This document shows, piece after piece, positions 13,143-26,343 of a stretch of DNA of 64,000 nt (position 1 is its first letter; each line of letters opens with the position of its first letter). The position numbers and the translations under genes were made by a program. Location of the stretch: assembly GCA_022578605.1 (NCBI GenBank), contig MU394105.1, positions 1 to 64,000 of the forward strand. Reading direction: 5' to 3'. This stretch comes from Camillea tinctor (lineage: Eukaryota > Ascomycota > Sordariomycetes > Xylariales > Xylariaceae). Under the pieces are notes generated by a model. That model was not told the DNA's origin and did not search any database. It saw only the letters and a program-made list of their open reading frames with translations.

Positions 13143-14480
13143 TGTATGGTCTTGTCATCGAGACCAGACGCTGGTAGGTTACGGGGTACTACGTGGCAGA
13201 TTACAAGACAAACGGTCAGGCGACGGCTTGGGGGACGACTCGGGGGACGTTATATAAGAAGTAAGTCACCTGAACACAAGCACACACATGCTGGTAGTGG
13301 TACAAGAACGTGGGAGATAGGTAAGGTATTGGGCAAATCGTGTGTGATACTTGATAGCCTTAAAAAGGCATCGAGTGTAGAGGGGAAATGAGGCCAGAAG
13401 AGAAATGGGAAAAAAGACGGCAGAAGCGTATTCCCGCCGCTGACAGCTACGAAGAGAAGTCTATTCATCGAGGCATGATCGGCCGCTAACCTTGGCGACT
13501 ATGCTAACTATGCTTTGCTAGTAGGAAGACATGGAAGAGGCTTCTTCAAAACAAAGCAAACAATGCTCTGAAACAAAAGACCTTTCCGAGATGGGCAGAA
13601 TCCCCCTGACGCCTCCCTTCGAAGCCCCGTCGGCTTCCCGACCGCTCGGTTCAGATTCAGGTCCCCCTCCCGTGTCCTTGTAATTTTATCATTTTGGAAT
13701 TCCTGATTTTTCTTACCCCCTTTTCAGCTCGCGGGCCTCTTTTTTTTTTTTTTTTTTTCTTCTTTCTTTCTTCACCTGGCATGGCATGTCTTGCAGATAA
13801 AAAGGAGGGACCCTAGGTACATACATTACCCTACACTACACTACAGTAACTAGCATGTACACTACTTAGACTTTACTTTATTAGCATCAAATGCCGAGGT
13901 GTCAGGGTTGAAACTATCGTGGCCAGCGAACTTGCATGATAGCGCATACAATAGCTAATTTCGACACGCTAGCACTAGCCCTTATAAAGATATCTCCTTA
14001 TGTAGTATACCAACCTCTTAGCTACTGATCTGTTACGTTGATGTACCTAAGTACATTACGTAGGTTACTTCTGTTATGTATGTCTATCTTGCCAGGTTCC
14101 ATTGGAAATTTTTAGGTTAGTTAGGCCAAGCCACTTTATCCACCTATCTAGCTTTGAGGCTCAGCTTTTTGTAGATGTGGCGTAGTGCTTAGTTGTACCT
14201 AAGTATGGATTTAGTGTAGATCCTTCAACGTCGTCACATTGAACAGGTAGCACAGTTGTATCAATATCCATCCACCCATCCTGCGACAATCGCTTAAAAT
14301 AAAATACGGGATTTTATAAAACCTTTTTTTTGTCTCCAGAAAAAAACACTAAATTTAGAACTGTATCAAAAAGGAAAAACAAAACAACTAAATAAATAAA
14401 TAAAAAACCACCCCGGCCAAAAAAAAAAAAAGGGGAGGGGGGAAGAAGGGGACCCGCATCGCAACGCAACGCCCCCCATC

Positions 14481-15134
14481 ATGGAGATGGATCACGATCA
14501 CCACATCGACGCCCTCCTGGAGCGCTACCTGCACCTGCTGCACGAGTACACCTCGCTGCGGGAGCAGCTCAGCGCCCTGCAGGCGGGCATGTACCAGGAC
14601 CTGGCGCGGGCCAACTTCGCCGCCGAGCGGGGGATGCGGTTCGGCGCGGACCAGTACGACGAGCGCATGCGGGCTTCGCGGAGGGTATCCATCACGCCGT
14701 CTTCTGCTTTAGACAGCGACGGCGACGTGCCCGTTCGCTTCGCTGTTTTTAGAGCTGAGGACGAGGACGGGGACGGGGGCGAGGGAGTGGAGCACACCGC
14801 AACCGGGAAAGAAGCGCATGGGGAAACAAAAGACGAGACGCAGAGCAGTGGTCATGCCGGTCATGCCACCAGGAGACGCAGGAACGACCCCCTGAACTGG
14901 TTCGGCCTCCTGACCCCCCTCCCCCTGCGCCAGGCCCAGGACCGCAGCGTCCGCGCCGTCGAGTACGTGATCCCCCGGCTCGCGGCCGTCGGCGGCGAGA
15001 TGGCGCGCCTCGAGATCGAGGTGCGGCGGGCGCGCAAGCGGCGCGCTAAGATGGGGAAGGCTGCTGCTGCTGCTGCTGCTGGCTTGGGATCGGGAGGGGA
15101 GGAAGCGAAGAAGAAGGGGGAGGTTGTTGGGTAG
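14481..15134 (+). CDS. VMA22: Vma22/CCDC115-type V-ATPase assembly factor
   Basis: Single-exon gene of 217 aa. Residues 9-47 form a leucine-rich amphipathic segment (ALLERYLHLLHEY, then LREQLSALQAGMYQDLARANF) with the spacing of a coiled coil. Residues 136-153 read DPLNWFGLLTPLPLRQAQ and match the hallmark C-terminal block of the CCDC115/Vma22 family, followed by a second helical segment up to a basic RRARKRR. Vma22 acts with Vma12 and Vma21 in the endoplasmic reticulum to assemble the V0 sector of the vacuolar H+-ATPase. The middle (80-135) is acidic and low-complexity, and the end is Ala/Gly/Lys-rich (seven or more GCT codons in a row near 15060). The ATG is preceded by an A-rich leader. 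The family call rests on the short C-terminal block, so it is good but not certain. Confidence 0.75.
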   Translation: MEMDHDHHIDALLERYLHLLHEYTSLREQLSALQAGMYQDLARANFAAERGMRFGADQYDERMRASRRVSITPSSALDSDGDVPVRFAVFRAEDEDGDGGEGVEHTATGKEAHGETKDETQSSGHAGHATRRRRNDPLNWFGLLTPLPLRQAQDRSVRAVEYVIPRLAAVGGEMARLEIEVRRARKRRAKMGKAAAAAAAGLGSGGEEAKKKGEVVG

Positions 15135-15824
15135 GGGTTGGAGGGAAGGGGAAGGGGAAGGAGGGGGCTATGGGTAGAGATGGATATGGATAGAGATGGG
15201 ATAATGTTATAACGGATATGAAAATTGCAAGTGAGCTACTGCAGTATGATGAGTGGGTGGGTGAATGATAATGGCCAATTCTGTATTTCGCTATACCAAC
15301 TCTCGCTCACAGAAGGGCTTGAGATAAGCCAGTCCTTGTTAGCAGGCAGAGTTATCAAAGCTTTTTGTTGGTCTCTACAAATTGAATCAGGAAACTTTTA
15401 TATGAAACCAGACCCCGATCTTCCCCTATGCTAATTACCTGGTTCGACTTTAGAAGAGATGGGGGATGAACAATTAACAGCACTCTAGCATCCCCTATAC
15501 CCCTTACCTTGTGAACTATTTGCAAAAGGAATCGTGGAAGCCAGTTACATTTTCTTATCCCATAGCCCTTCCCCGGGATTTCCTTTTTACAAATATTTTC
15601 ATTGGCCTTATTTACTCTTTTGATACATTATAGACCACCTCTCTTCTATTACTTTCATATTCCGTCCAAAAAAAGCCTCGTTCTGCCTAAGTAAAGTACT
15701 AGGAGCAAGTGGAGAATCAGTATTATATGTATAGGTAGGCCAGGTAGAATGATATGGACATCTCCCCGTCTATGCGAAACACTTCCGACTTCAAACATGA
15801 ACCCCTCTGATGCAACTGGCTAGT
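15135..15824. other. Convergent 3' region between VMA22 and TEL1
   Basis: About 690 bases between two converging genes. It should hold both 3' UTRs. One short ORF (15225-15434) overlaps no conserved feature and is not called. Confidence 0.55.
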
Positions 15825-18800
15825 TCATGCGTACGCAGCCCAACCTGAGAACAATCAAATTAGCTACATATACATATAGGTAGGGGGATTGGAGATGATG
15901 ATGTAAGTCAAGGAGGAATAAATATGGGGGTTTTTTCTCAGAAAAAATCACGTACCTGAATACAGTACAGCCAAGTTCCTCTCGTCGCTCGCCTGGTTGA
16001 TCAGATCATTGACCGTAGCCGTCACGCTAAGTGTCTTACTAAGCTTCTTGCGCACGACTTCGAGGGCGCGGTCTGCTTCGCTAGGTTGGTTGACGATGCT
16101 TCCAATAGGGGCAGCACCAGTACCAGCACCAGCACCACCAGGACTGGTACCAGTAGAAGAGGCCTTTCTCTTCTTGGCGGCGATGTCGCTCTCCGCGGTG
16201 CCGTCGTCTGCCGCGGCCGCGGCCTCGTCCCGCCTCATACCCTGCAGCTTGGCTATGCGCACGGGGCTAATAGACCACGAGTACAGGGGGTCGTAGCGCA
16301 GGACGTCGAGGATGGTCATGATGGAGTAGGTCTCCTCGCGCAGGGCGTCGAGGGTGAACTCGCAGCAGCGCCTAAACACGCCCTCAGTGCGCGTGATGCC
16401 CATGCCGTCCACGATGTCGCGCGTGAGGCGGAAGGGCACGATCTCGGGCACCGGCAGCACGCGGCCCGACTCGAACGCCACGCCCAGGTCGATGTGGACT
16501 ACCTCGCCGCTCTTCGAGTCGAGCAGGATGTTATGCCCATGCCGGTCGCCGAGGCCGAGCACGTGGCCCAGGATCGAGATCGCTGCTGTCGTCCGCGTGT
16601 ACGCTGTACGCTTGGCGAACCAGTCATCCGGGTCGAAGAATTTCTCCATAAAAAAGTAGCGCATGACGGGCTGGAAGCGGTCGGTGACTTTCTTGTATGT
16701 GGATATCCTCACTTCGGTGCTCTTCGTCTGGACGTTTGAGATCTCCTTGCGGCATTGCGATGCTTTGATGTCCTTAGGGTGGTATCGATCGTGGGCTGGC
16801 ATGAGATAATCATGAAGAGGTATGGTATTGGCGACAAACTCGATTAGTCCCGAAGCAGAGGTCAGAGGCAAGACTTTGTATGTTCTGATGCCAAGGTTAC
16901 GTTGTCTAGTGGATCGGTGTAGTTTCAATACCGAGGATGTAGCAGCGAAGACTTGCTCCATGATTGCGTCTTGCCGAAGGTCATCGCTCCCACCTTTGAC
17001 AAGTTGCTTGAACTTCTGTCCATTGCTTCCTATTACCGTCAATATCTTGGGTGCGCTGATGCCACTCGCAATGGTCATAGTAGGCTCAAGCTTGGTAATA
17101 TATGGAACTCGGGAATAGTCTCGTTCGGCCGACAGCTCGATCTGCATCGTTGGGGGAGGGATCCTGTATTTCGTTAGATAACTCGCGAGACTGGAAGCAG
17201 CCTTCGAGTCCCTGAGTGCGATCTTCTGCCCCTGCTTATAAGGCGTAGGAGAATCACTTTCAAGGGCTAATGCGTGATATGCTTTGCTAGTGCTATTGAT
17301 GGCAGCCCATGTGCTTGCCGATGTCTCCGTTTGTGCTAGCCTTTTGCTAACTTTGTCTATGGCTTTCCGTCGGAGCACGCCAGATTCGTCTTTCTCATTC
17401 ATCCTTGACCTTACAGCGTACCAAATTTGATACATCCCATGGTAAGGATGATCAACGCATATTCGGTACACTAGATCTGAAAGGAGCTTTTGGAAGAGGG
17501 TATTTTGGTCAAGAAGCCGGGAAGTAAGTTGATTTATGAGCGGGGCAAACTTCCGGGTTGCCACCTGATCGATATGCCTCTTTACTGCATCACTGGTGAA
17601 GGTTTCATCAGAGCGCTCGAGCCAGATAGCAGTGAATCTGAGGGCATCGTTGTTATGTTCATCGGAGGAGATGAGTGAAAGAAGATAGTTCTCAAGACTG
17701 AGCCGTACAAACTCCTTACGGCTCTGTTCCACCCGCCGTAGTTCTTGGTCGTCCAAATAAAGCCACTGCTCTGCCTTCTTGAGATGAGAATCGTATTTTG
17801 CTTTCTTCTGAGGATCTTCAGAAATGAGCCTTCGGAGTTGCATGACTTCATCGCTTTTGCCTTTTTTTAAATGTTGCAAGCGAGCCAAGTCTTCAAGTCC
17901 ATCAGGATTCTGCAATTGTTCATCGCAGAACATAGCAAACTGATGGTAAACCTTGCCGGCCTCCTGTCTGTCGGATTTACTATTCAGCTCCTTTAGTGCT
18001 GGCTGGAGGTAGTTCTTTTGAATACTGTCGGGTTTTTCGAGCCTCGCCACGGAGATTTGATACCCGGTCTTCGCCAGAAGATCTGGCCGACTAAGAGGAA
18101 TAGTTTGTTTCTTGAAGTCTGTATCCTCGTCGATACTCTGGAGCATTCGAATAGACGACATCATCTCGCCGTGGTCCCATAGGGAGTCTGCAGCTTCCAT
18201 TTTTGCCACGGAGCCCAAGTGCAACCCGAGATCAATACACGGCTGAACTAGATCCGTAAGGGACGTGGCTATATTTAAAGACTCTTGTGTAGCTTGGTGG
18301 TATCGGTACACACCAGACGATAATAACATAGACTTGACTTGAACAAGCCTTGCTTCTGGAGGTTTTACTTTGGCTATGCCCGGAAACTGAGACGTCTGGG
18401 AGAGCAAGCTGAGTGTTGTCTCTCTGCAAGAGAGGATTTGACTGACATCTTCATACCTAGTCAACGTTAGTAATTGAAGATCGCCAAGGCAATTCTTGGA
18501 AAGCTTACCGGCCACTCTTCATCCAGTTCGAGCGAACGGAGAAATCGTCTAGGATATGATCGAGATCGGCCTGGTTAGTAACATCTATGACATCGTTGAG
18601 CTCCGACAAAACAGCCAAAACCCCTAAGTTGCGTCGAAGCAGAGTTGGACTGAGATCTTGCTTGACTATATTTCGCATTGTTTCGCTGAAGCCATTGAAG
18701 GCGACGTTCCTTGCCATACTTGGGTTGGTAGCATTGCTCCAGGCTTGATACGTTTTATATAAGGTTACAGAAGGATCTTGCGTCGTTTCTGGAGCTGGCA

Positions 18801-21800
18801 GGTTCCAAATCTCTAATCTCCTTGCCGTGTTAAAAGTACTATCGATAGCAGTAGAGGATGCGTCGAGATTCTGATGGCTTTGAAGTAAAGAATGAGATAA
18901 GCCTGAAAGTCCTAGTGTGCTTAAAGTTCCAATCAATGATTGACTGTCTACTTGAGCAGCTGGGTCTCTCCTACGAATATGACTGTCGTATTGGGCACCA
19001 CGGAAGGCGAGACTTCGGCTACCATCTTTCTCGTATTCTAGGCGAGCTAGAATGTTGCTCAGGCTGGAAGTTTGGCTTAGTCCATAGTAAGCATCTGGGT
19101 CATCAATACTCTCGAAAATTTCCATTAGCACGTCTGTAGACTCCTGGGCTCGGATGGCAGAGGAACGACGAGAGGAGCGTGATACTTCAGCAGCAGTCAT
19201 TTCAACTAACAGCAATGCTGTTTTGAACATGCCACATTTCGTAGCAGCCGAGGCCGCTAAAGAAAGGTCAAGGTCGAGCCACTGTGCTCGATCTGCCGCG
19301 GAAATCTCCTCGGGGAAGGGCTGTGTTCTGAGATACAGTATGGCATTCATCAAAAGGCTAATGTTTTCTTTTGCCGCCGGTGTATCGAGCTTGAACCAGT
19401 GCTTGAGGGCATTGGACAGACTTCGTCTAGTTTTTTGCTGCATCCCCCGTTCGAACAACAGAACGAGGTGAACAATGTATGGGAATGCTTCTTTTGCGAA
19501 CCCGCTGATGTTTGTAAGTATCGGAGGGATAGCGTTAAGGACAATGTTGTCTGGATTCGATTGAGCTAGACACACAGTGATTGTCTGTGCCCAATTTGAA
19601 TCATCGAATGCTTCGCTAGAAAAGGCATAATCTTCCCGAACCTGACCAACGAGGATATTATCAGACGGTGGTGTCCGGTATGGTGCCCAATCTGATGATG
19701 TGAGTAGTTGCTCAGACAAGACTTTTTGACACGCTGTAACCAACGCATTATTCCCCTGAAGCGAGGCCTCAGAAACGATTGTTCGCAAAGCAGATTCTGC
19801 AAGTCCGGCCCTGAAGCTGTCTCTTTCCGCAGTCAGTAACTGCAGGAGATTAATGAGACCCTGCTCTGAATCAAATTCGCCCAGTGATACCTTGCAATAT
19901 TGAGAGAGACAAGATTCACGGAGGAGGTCATGATCAATGTGACCGGAAGCTGCAAAGCCTCTTCCGACAACCCGACCTGCCCAGGTGAGATATCCATCGC
20001 TGAGCGTCTGTGCCTTACAGCTTTTCCAGACAGCCGTCGTCAAGCCTTGCGCCTCATCGTCTGAATAGACAATATCAGTGCTAGATGAATTAGGGACCGT
20101 GAAGTTCCGGCAGAGCATCTCCAATGCCAATTTGCGCGATGGTTCGTTCAAAAGCTGGGCGCCACCGACATCATCCTGGAGGATCTCAAGCAACAATTTA
20201 CTTTCTTGGGTGCCTTGCTCTGCATTCCCTGACGATCGTACATGGGCAGCAGACTGGGTAATAGCCACAAATGCATCTCGTTGTCTATTATTTCGAAACA
20301 TAGAGGAATTGTAGTCTTGGAGGTATTTTGTGAACCATGAATGAAACTTTTGCGCTTTGCTCATTGTTGCTTTAAATTGGCTCTCCTGTGTCGTGCTTGA
20401 CTGAGTGGTTTCTAGAAACACTCTTAGAGATGCTAAGGTAGACAAGGCATATCCTGCAAGAAAGGAAGGTGATTGTGACAAGGCCTCCAACCCCTTTTCC
20501 AAGAGATACTGGCTCATTCCTAGAGCGTCATCTGCACATTCAGTATCGTCGATAAATGGACGTATAGAATGGAGGAGCATCTCTAGAGGATATAGTGTAC
20601 ACGCTTGATGACCTGCTAGACAAAGAAGGACTCGGACTTTCCGAAGAACAGAGCAGGCATGCAAAGACCCTAATGCGGGATGAACTCCATTTAGCAACCT
20701 TCTAGCGACGGATATTATGAGAGCGGGAGTCCAGAGAGAAGACATTTCATACTCCGTGCGAGTGCATAGAAGCGCTATCTCTCTTACGAGATACTTAGCA
20801 CGGAATGTTGGTTGCTGATTTGCTGTCAGCACCACCTCGGAGTGGCCGCATTTCTTGATGCTTGCCATCACCTCAGCGGCATATATGAAGGTCTCATCTC
20901 TTGCCCATGCTTTCTCAACAGGATCTTCTTGATCTATGAGAGTAAAAAATACCCCGATGATGTCGGCAAAGTTTACATATACACTATCAAGGAATGTCTC
21001 TCGCCCAAGTAGTTTGCGTAGTCTACTTTCACCACTCCGGCGTTGCTCGTTTTTAGGAATGCTAATGTCATGAGCTATGCTATAAGCAATAGTCTTGGAG
21101 AAATTATCTTGGACCAGCTGTGCTGTCGTAACTCCGAGGAGAGCAGCCAGCTCCGATAATGCATCTTCTTGGTCTCGCATAACCATGATGGCTACGACCT
21201 CAGCCTGTCCACGCCGTAGGAGCTCCTCGAGACTTGAAAACCCGAATATCTCGAATGGAATGTCGTCGATAGTTCCTTCATCGAGCCAAGTGTACAGAAG
21301 TTGAGAAGCAAATAAATCGAATAGCTTGCGAGTATCCTTCAGTTTGAGAGAACTTGCTATCTTCTTGAGACAATGTGCAGCGTGTGGCTTCGACTGTGGA
21401 ATACTACCGGGTGTTTCGAAAATGTGGTAGACACTTCGTCTTAGGAGAGTTGGCCATTCACACGCTAGCTCAGACAACACAAATAAACGCAAAGCAATGC
21501 CTTCAATAAATACACTGCTAGTCGGTAGGTTTTCCAAGACATCTAGAAAGACGTCTTCGTGGAGCTTCAGAACGTAACGCCCGAATAATTTGGGCAACTG
21601 GGTCCCGACATAGAACTTGACTGGTAATGAACTCCTTTCCAATATACCCAAAAGGGATGTGTTTGGGGGGGGCATGGAGATGGTTTCCGGGAACGTCTCA
21701 TTGGCTTGGACTAGACGTAGTAGCAAACGAGCCAACGACATCTGAGCCTTTGGCGAAAGAAGGTTGTTAGAAAGCCCTTTCTTGAGGTAGTGAACGTAAA

Positions 21801-24800
21801 GATCGCCCACGAGTGAAGATAGCTCATTCGTTCCGTCAGACCACATGGTGACAAGGCTTTCCATCAGATCAAGGCAAATATCTAGCGCGACTTCGCAACT
21901 TAAAAAGGATGGATGGCCTATCAGCCCTCCCATCCTCTCAATAATTTTCTGAGCATCGTCAGGGTTTATAATGAGGTCCTGGCTGAATAATTCTCTGATA
22001 AAGCATCGACAAGAGAGGATTTCTTCATCCGGTAACTGCAGGAAAGTGTCTAAGAAGGAAGGTGGAACAAGGCCTATCTGCCCCGTGTCTCCATGGAGGA
22101 ATTCAAGAAAATGCAATCGTTGCGTAGTGTCAATGTAAAAGGCAGTCGCTTGTAAGGTGATAGAGGACTCTCGCCGTGAGACCTCAATGGATTTCAAGAT
22201 CGCATTCGACCGACTTCTCTGTGACTCGAACTCATCATCGAGATCCATAGGATCCTCGTCAATGTTGAAAGCTTGTTTTGTCGCTCGATCGCGGAGATTT
22301 ATTGACAATTCTGCGAAAAGCTGATGAAGATGAGGCCATTCCTTCGCCAATTGATTTAGTTCTGTACTTGTTAATAACGGCGTGTACTGTCGCATGGATC
22401 GAAGCAAGCACTCGTAGAGCCGTTCACTCTCCGGCGAGACCGAAAGCACCTCTAACACAGACTTGAATACTTTGAACAACATTTCCTCCATCTCATTGGA
22501 CTGTCGCGTATTGACCTCCTTAATATGTGGTAGTATGAGAGCGCCACTGACTAAACAAGAGATAACACTATAAAGCTTTTCTGGAGTGATCTGAACTGAA
22601 CCATCACGTTGAGCCCAGGCATCACATAAGGTTCCAATGCCTTCAAACTTAGGATAAAAAAGCTCGGCAATCAATTTCTTCGTGGAATAGGCACTTGAAG
22701 AATCTGCCAAGAAAGTCGGAGAGGCAGCAGCTTGACTTGAGCCATCGGCTCTGGGGAGCGGACCGGACGAATCATCTTCAAGTAAGAGGATATACTTTAA
22801 GACCTTCTCGCGTTCCTTCAGCATAGATACAGTCTCTGCAATTGAGCCAGCAATCGTTTGGGAAGGAGAGGAAATCGTTATTTTCTGGTCTCCGTGAGCT
22901 GCTCGGACAAGGTTGGTCACATCTAATGGCGAGACGTGTGTAGAATAAGATGAGATGTAATTTGCGTCCGCTTCAGAAACAAAACCGTTAGTTGCAGATG
23001 CTCGACTAGTTTAGGGATGTGCTCACCTGGATCCCATCTAAATAGCATCCATCGTACTATATTATTACAGGTCGCATGGCTGGCGTTGGGTAAATGATGG
23101 TTCCGTAGGTGTAGCAGCGTGGTCATTAGAACAAGTGAAGAGTCAACAACTACAGCGGGGCCATTGACATCAGCATTGATGACAATGTTGTTAACATCGT
23201 CAGCTATTTCACGATATGATAGAATTTCGTTAGTCACGATAGAATGCAAAAGGACGCTTGAAGCTCGACAGGTTCCTGTCATGCTGACAGATCGTACTGC
23301 TATCTGCCATGATTGCTTCCACAGTGCACCCAAAGCACTGTCCGCAGCACTAGGCTTAAGGACGAGGCTATAGGCAAGGTTAGTTAGACTTATATGAATA
23401 GCACAATGTGAAGTGACTAACCTTGCACAAGCGATCATGGCCCAAGATGCCATCTTGCTATTTTTGTTGGTGATCATGCCTAATAGAAAAGAAAGAATCT
23501 CGGATGCTTCGTCCACTGTGATATCCACACCAGAGACAAAGTAAGGGACAATCTGTAGAGCAGTAAATTGCATGGCTGTATCAACCGAGCGTAGTTTCTG
23601 TCTAAGGCGACTGAAGCCGGTCGTTGTCCGCTGCTTCTTGCGCGGTTGTTCATCCTCAACAGAACCCCCATGTAAGGACCGCGACCTTTTCCACATAAGA
23701 CCTTCGATAAGTGCCAGAATATGAATAACTGCCCATTGTCTCTCTGCGTCGACGTTGAAGGGCCGTAGAGAGAATGTCTGCGTCTGGAAGCTGCTGCTAC
23801 CTCGAATGCTAGCAGAGTAGGCCAAATCGTCCTGCTGTAGCTGAGCGCGTTCATCACGTTTAGAATACTCATTCCAGAGCAAATCAGATAGATTTTCAAT
23901 ATCACCTAATAGTTCTGGTTCTGTGTTTTGCTGAACCAGAAATGCAAGCTGTAGATGGAGGTTATATAGCACCCTGAGCATTTCTGTACGGACGCCATTA
24001 AGAAGCGCATCGAACTTTGAGGCAGTCCTAGCTTGCCACCAGTATATAATAAGGGGCAATGTTTCGATGGCTAATGAGCTCGCTTGGGCAGAATCATCAG
24101 TCTGTGTTATGACTAGCAGTTCGTTAATAATGGAAAAGGCAAGCTGATGCAGCTGGCTTATACCAAGATAGCGCAGCTGAAGGACTTGAATGACCGCGGT
24201 TGATATCTGTTTTGAGCGTTGAAGCAAAGGCGCATTTGGAACAGAGACTAGGGAATATAGACATTGCATGAGATCTGATAAATGGCCTCGTTGGAGCCGA
24301 GCGTTGCCCCGTTTAGATACAGAGCCTGATCTCGGAGTCGAGCCTGTCAGGGTCAAATTCTGGCCAGACCCAGGAGCTGGAGAAGCACGGGAAGGGCCGG
24401 AATCCTGATCAGTGTCTTCCAAACAGTGACCGATAATCTGCACGGTAAAGTCAACACAGGTCAACCAACCATCGCCGCCAGATGTAGCAAGCAATTCCAC
24501 ATTAGGAGCATGGCCAAGCAGTGCAGCAAGGCCTTTGATGTAATCTTGGATGAGTGGCGGGACAAGACTGTCTTCAGGGTGAGGCAGAGTTTCTGTTATG
24601 TGATCAATGACTGCCAAAACTGTCTTGCGTTTGATCTTGGATGCCCCATTCTCTATGCTGAGACGAAGTGCCTCGGCACATCTAACAAGCCTCCCAGTGG
24701 CAACCGACTTGGAACCCCGGCCCTTATAGTATGCCTCCTTTTCAGCTACGGCATACCGGAAAATGGCCTCGAAGAGCCTGTGGTACTTTTTATCGTCCAA

Positions 24801-25132
24801 TGCCGTCCTAGAGGGAAGGCCATTAGTCTTGCCCATGGGAATAGCCAGGAAACGACTCACAAGTTAGAAACCAAAGACTGATGCTTGAAGATATGTATCA
24901 GATCTATCAATCGTAAGTTATAATATCATTTACTACCGGTTTAACCTAGAGCAATATATATTTACCTTCCAAGCCGGCCGAACCATTCACCCTATGACCA
25001 CTTTCAATGGCCTCTATTACCTATAAAGTTAGCCATCATGACCTCACAGCATATGGGTTATACGGTTATGTGGTAAGACCTGCCTAGGGCTCTATTCATA
25101 GAGATCTCCCGCGCTCCCGACCGAGGTGGCAT
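15825..25132 (-). CDS. TEL1: Tel1/ATM serine-threonine protein kinase (8 exons)
   Basis: PI3K-like kinase that senses DNA double-strand breaks through Mre11-Rad50-Xrs2/Nbs1 and maintains telomeres. Proposed exons: 25064-25132, 24966-25020, 24861-24903, 23422-24807, 23027-23367, 18509-22970, 15956-18456 and 15825-15844. They sum to 8877 nt, exactly 2959 codons, or 2958 aa, the usual size for fungal Tel1. The three tiny 5' exons encode a TAN-like start (VIEAIESGHRVNGSAGLE, then NLTALDDKKYHRLFEAIF). The FAT region precedes the kinase domain, which has GGSDDLRQD near 2608, the catalytic loop GLGDRHGHN near 2753-2761 and HIDLG near 2773. The 20-nt last exon completes the FATC end as SGWAAYA. The first exon and its 43-nt intron are the least certain part. 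The 54-nt intron at 23368-23421 is in frame and could be retained. The kinase identity is confident. Confidence 0.92.
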
Positions 25133-26343
25133 CTTGGCTTTGGCTTGCCCCTGTAATAACGAATAGCGAGAGTCTGCCTCAGGCACAGAGGAAACTACTC
25201 GAATACGGTAATGGCGATGTTGATTGAGGTCATCCCATCTATTATATACCTTGGGTAGGCCGATGAGTGGGAGAGGGAGGTGGAGTAGAGAAAGGACCAC
25301 GTGTAATTGCGGAATGAATGTTCTTCTTCCCGAGCATAGGTTGGTGTTTTCAATCAGAAAGAAGTAAATATTGGAAATAGGAAATAAGAAGCCAAACGCC
25401 AGGACTATGCTTAGGTTGTTTTCTATAGACACCTACTGCCTTATCAAGAACCAGAATCTGGAAATTTTTTAAAAAGAAGAAAATAGTTGAATAAAAAAAG
25501 AATAAGAAGGGGAAAGAAATATCGGAACTGTATGCATTTACTCTGTATTATGACATATTTTTTAGGTTTCTTTTTTTTATTGCATGAATACGTCAAGGTA
25601 TTTTATTTGCCTTGCCGTTGCCTAAGATAAAATGCAGAAGGTCTTTTTTGGATGGAAAGATGGCTGCTGCTGCTGATACTACTACCGCTGCTGCGCGTCA
25701 GTTGTCGCGACATGGACCGATCCAAGCTTGGCTGACAAAAGCTCCCTCTATCATAGAAAGATGCGGCGCTAAGCGATGCGATGCAATGGACGTTACTAGG
25801 TTAAGTATATTACTTTTAAGAATATTTGTCCGGCAGAATTAATTACACCGCCCTTATAGCTTTGTTGACTTTCCACTGGCGCGCTGTCGACCGGCTCTAG
25901 CAACCAAAAATTTATAACTTTTTTTACTGGGTCTCACTGCTAGCACACCGAACGTCTGCGTGTCTCTCATTGGCTGGTGAGCCTAGCTGCCTTGCTGCAT
26001 ATGCACCTACAGTAGGCAAGCATCTGGCACTAAACTTTACGATTAGAGTTCAAGTAGAGTGAACATTGAACGAACATCCCTACCAACTAACTTTCCTACT
26101 TTACTTTACTTTACTACTTCTACCATCTTGCTCACTTCCACCATCTACGATCCGATAATAATATACTAGGTAGTGTTTGGAACCCCGAGACCCCCGATAC
26201 GTTCCAGAGCCAAAGCGAACATTACCTCTTTTCGGCAGACACGAGGTCTCTTGTCGAGTAGTACATTTGCTATCCGCCAATTGCTCGCCTCTCCCTCTTC
26301 ACGAGCAGCGCGACGATGCGATAGAGATTCCGATCGAGATACA
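25133..26343. promoter_or_regulatory. Divergent promoter region between TEL1 and NUP192
   Basis: About 1.2 kb between two start codons pointing away from each other. It holds an inverted CCAAT box (ATTGG at 25969-25973), a T-rich stretch near 25555-25580, and TTTAC repeats near 26098-26113 shortly before NUP192. It probably contains both core promoters. No gene is supported within it. Confidence 0.55.

Larger units (their letters stand above)
9505..14480. other. Large intergenic region between CDC42 and VMA22
   Basis: About 5 kb with no recognisable gene. From 9505 to about 10300 is the CDC42 5' region, purine-rich on this strand. At 10270-10450 lies low-complexity TTGG/TACTGG/TATTG repetition. 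CT-rich and CCA-rich tracts occur at 11480-11600 and 11330-11370. A less A/T-rich pocket at about 12640-13250 has overlapping short ORFs on both strands and an imperfect TG repeat, with no protein I recognise. A T20 run is at about 13739-13759. The last few hundred bases are the VMA22 5' flank, with A-rich stretches just before the start. Confidence 0.55.

Noticed and set aside
12892..13391. ORFs of Val-Cys and Met-Cys repeats
   Set aside because: They are translations of the TG microsatellite.
18505..24860. Three separate large ORFs as three genes
   Set aside because: Introns of 56 nt (22971-23026) and 52 nt (18457-18508) join them in frame into one TEL1 gene.
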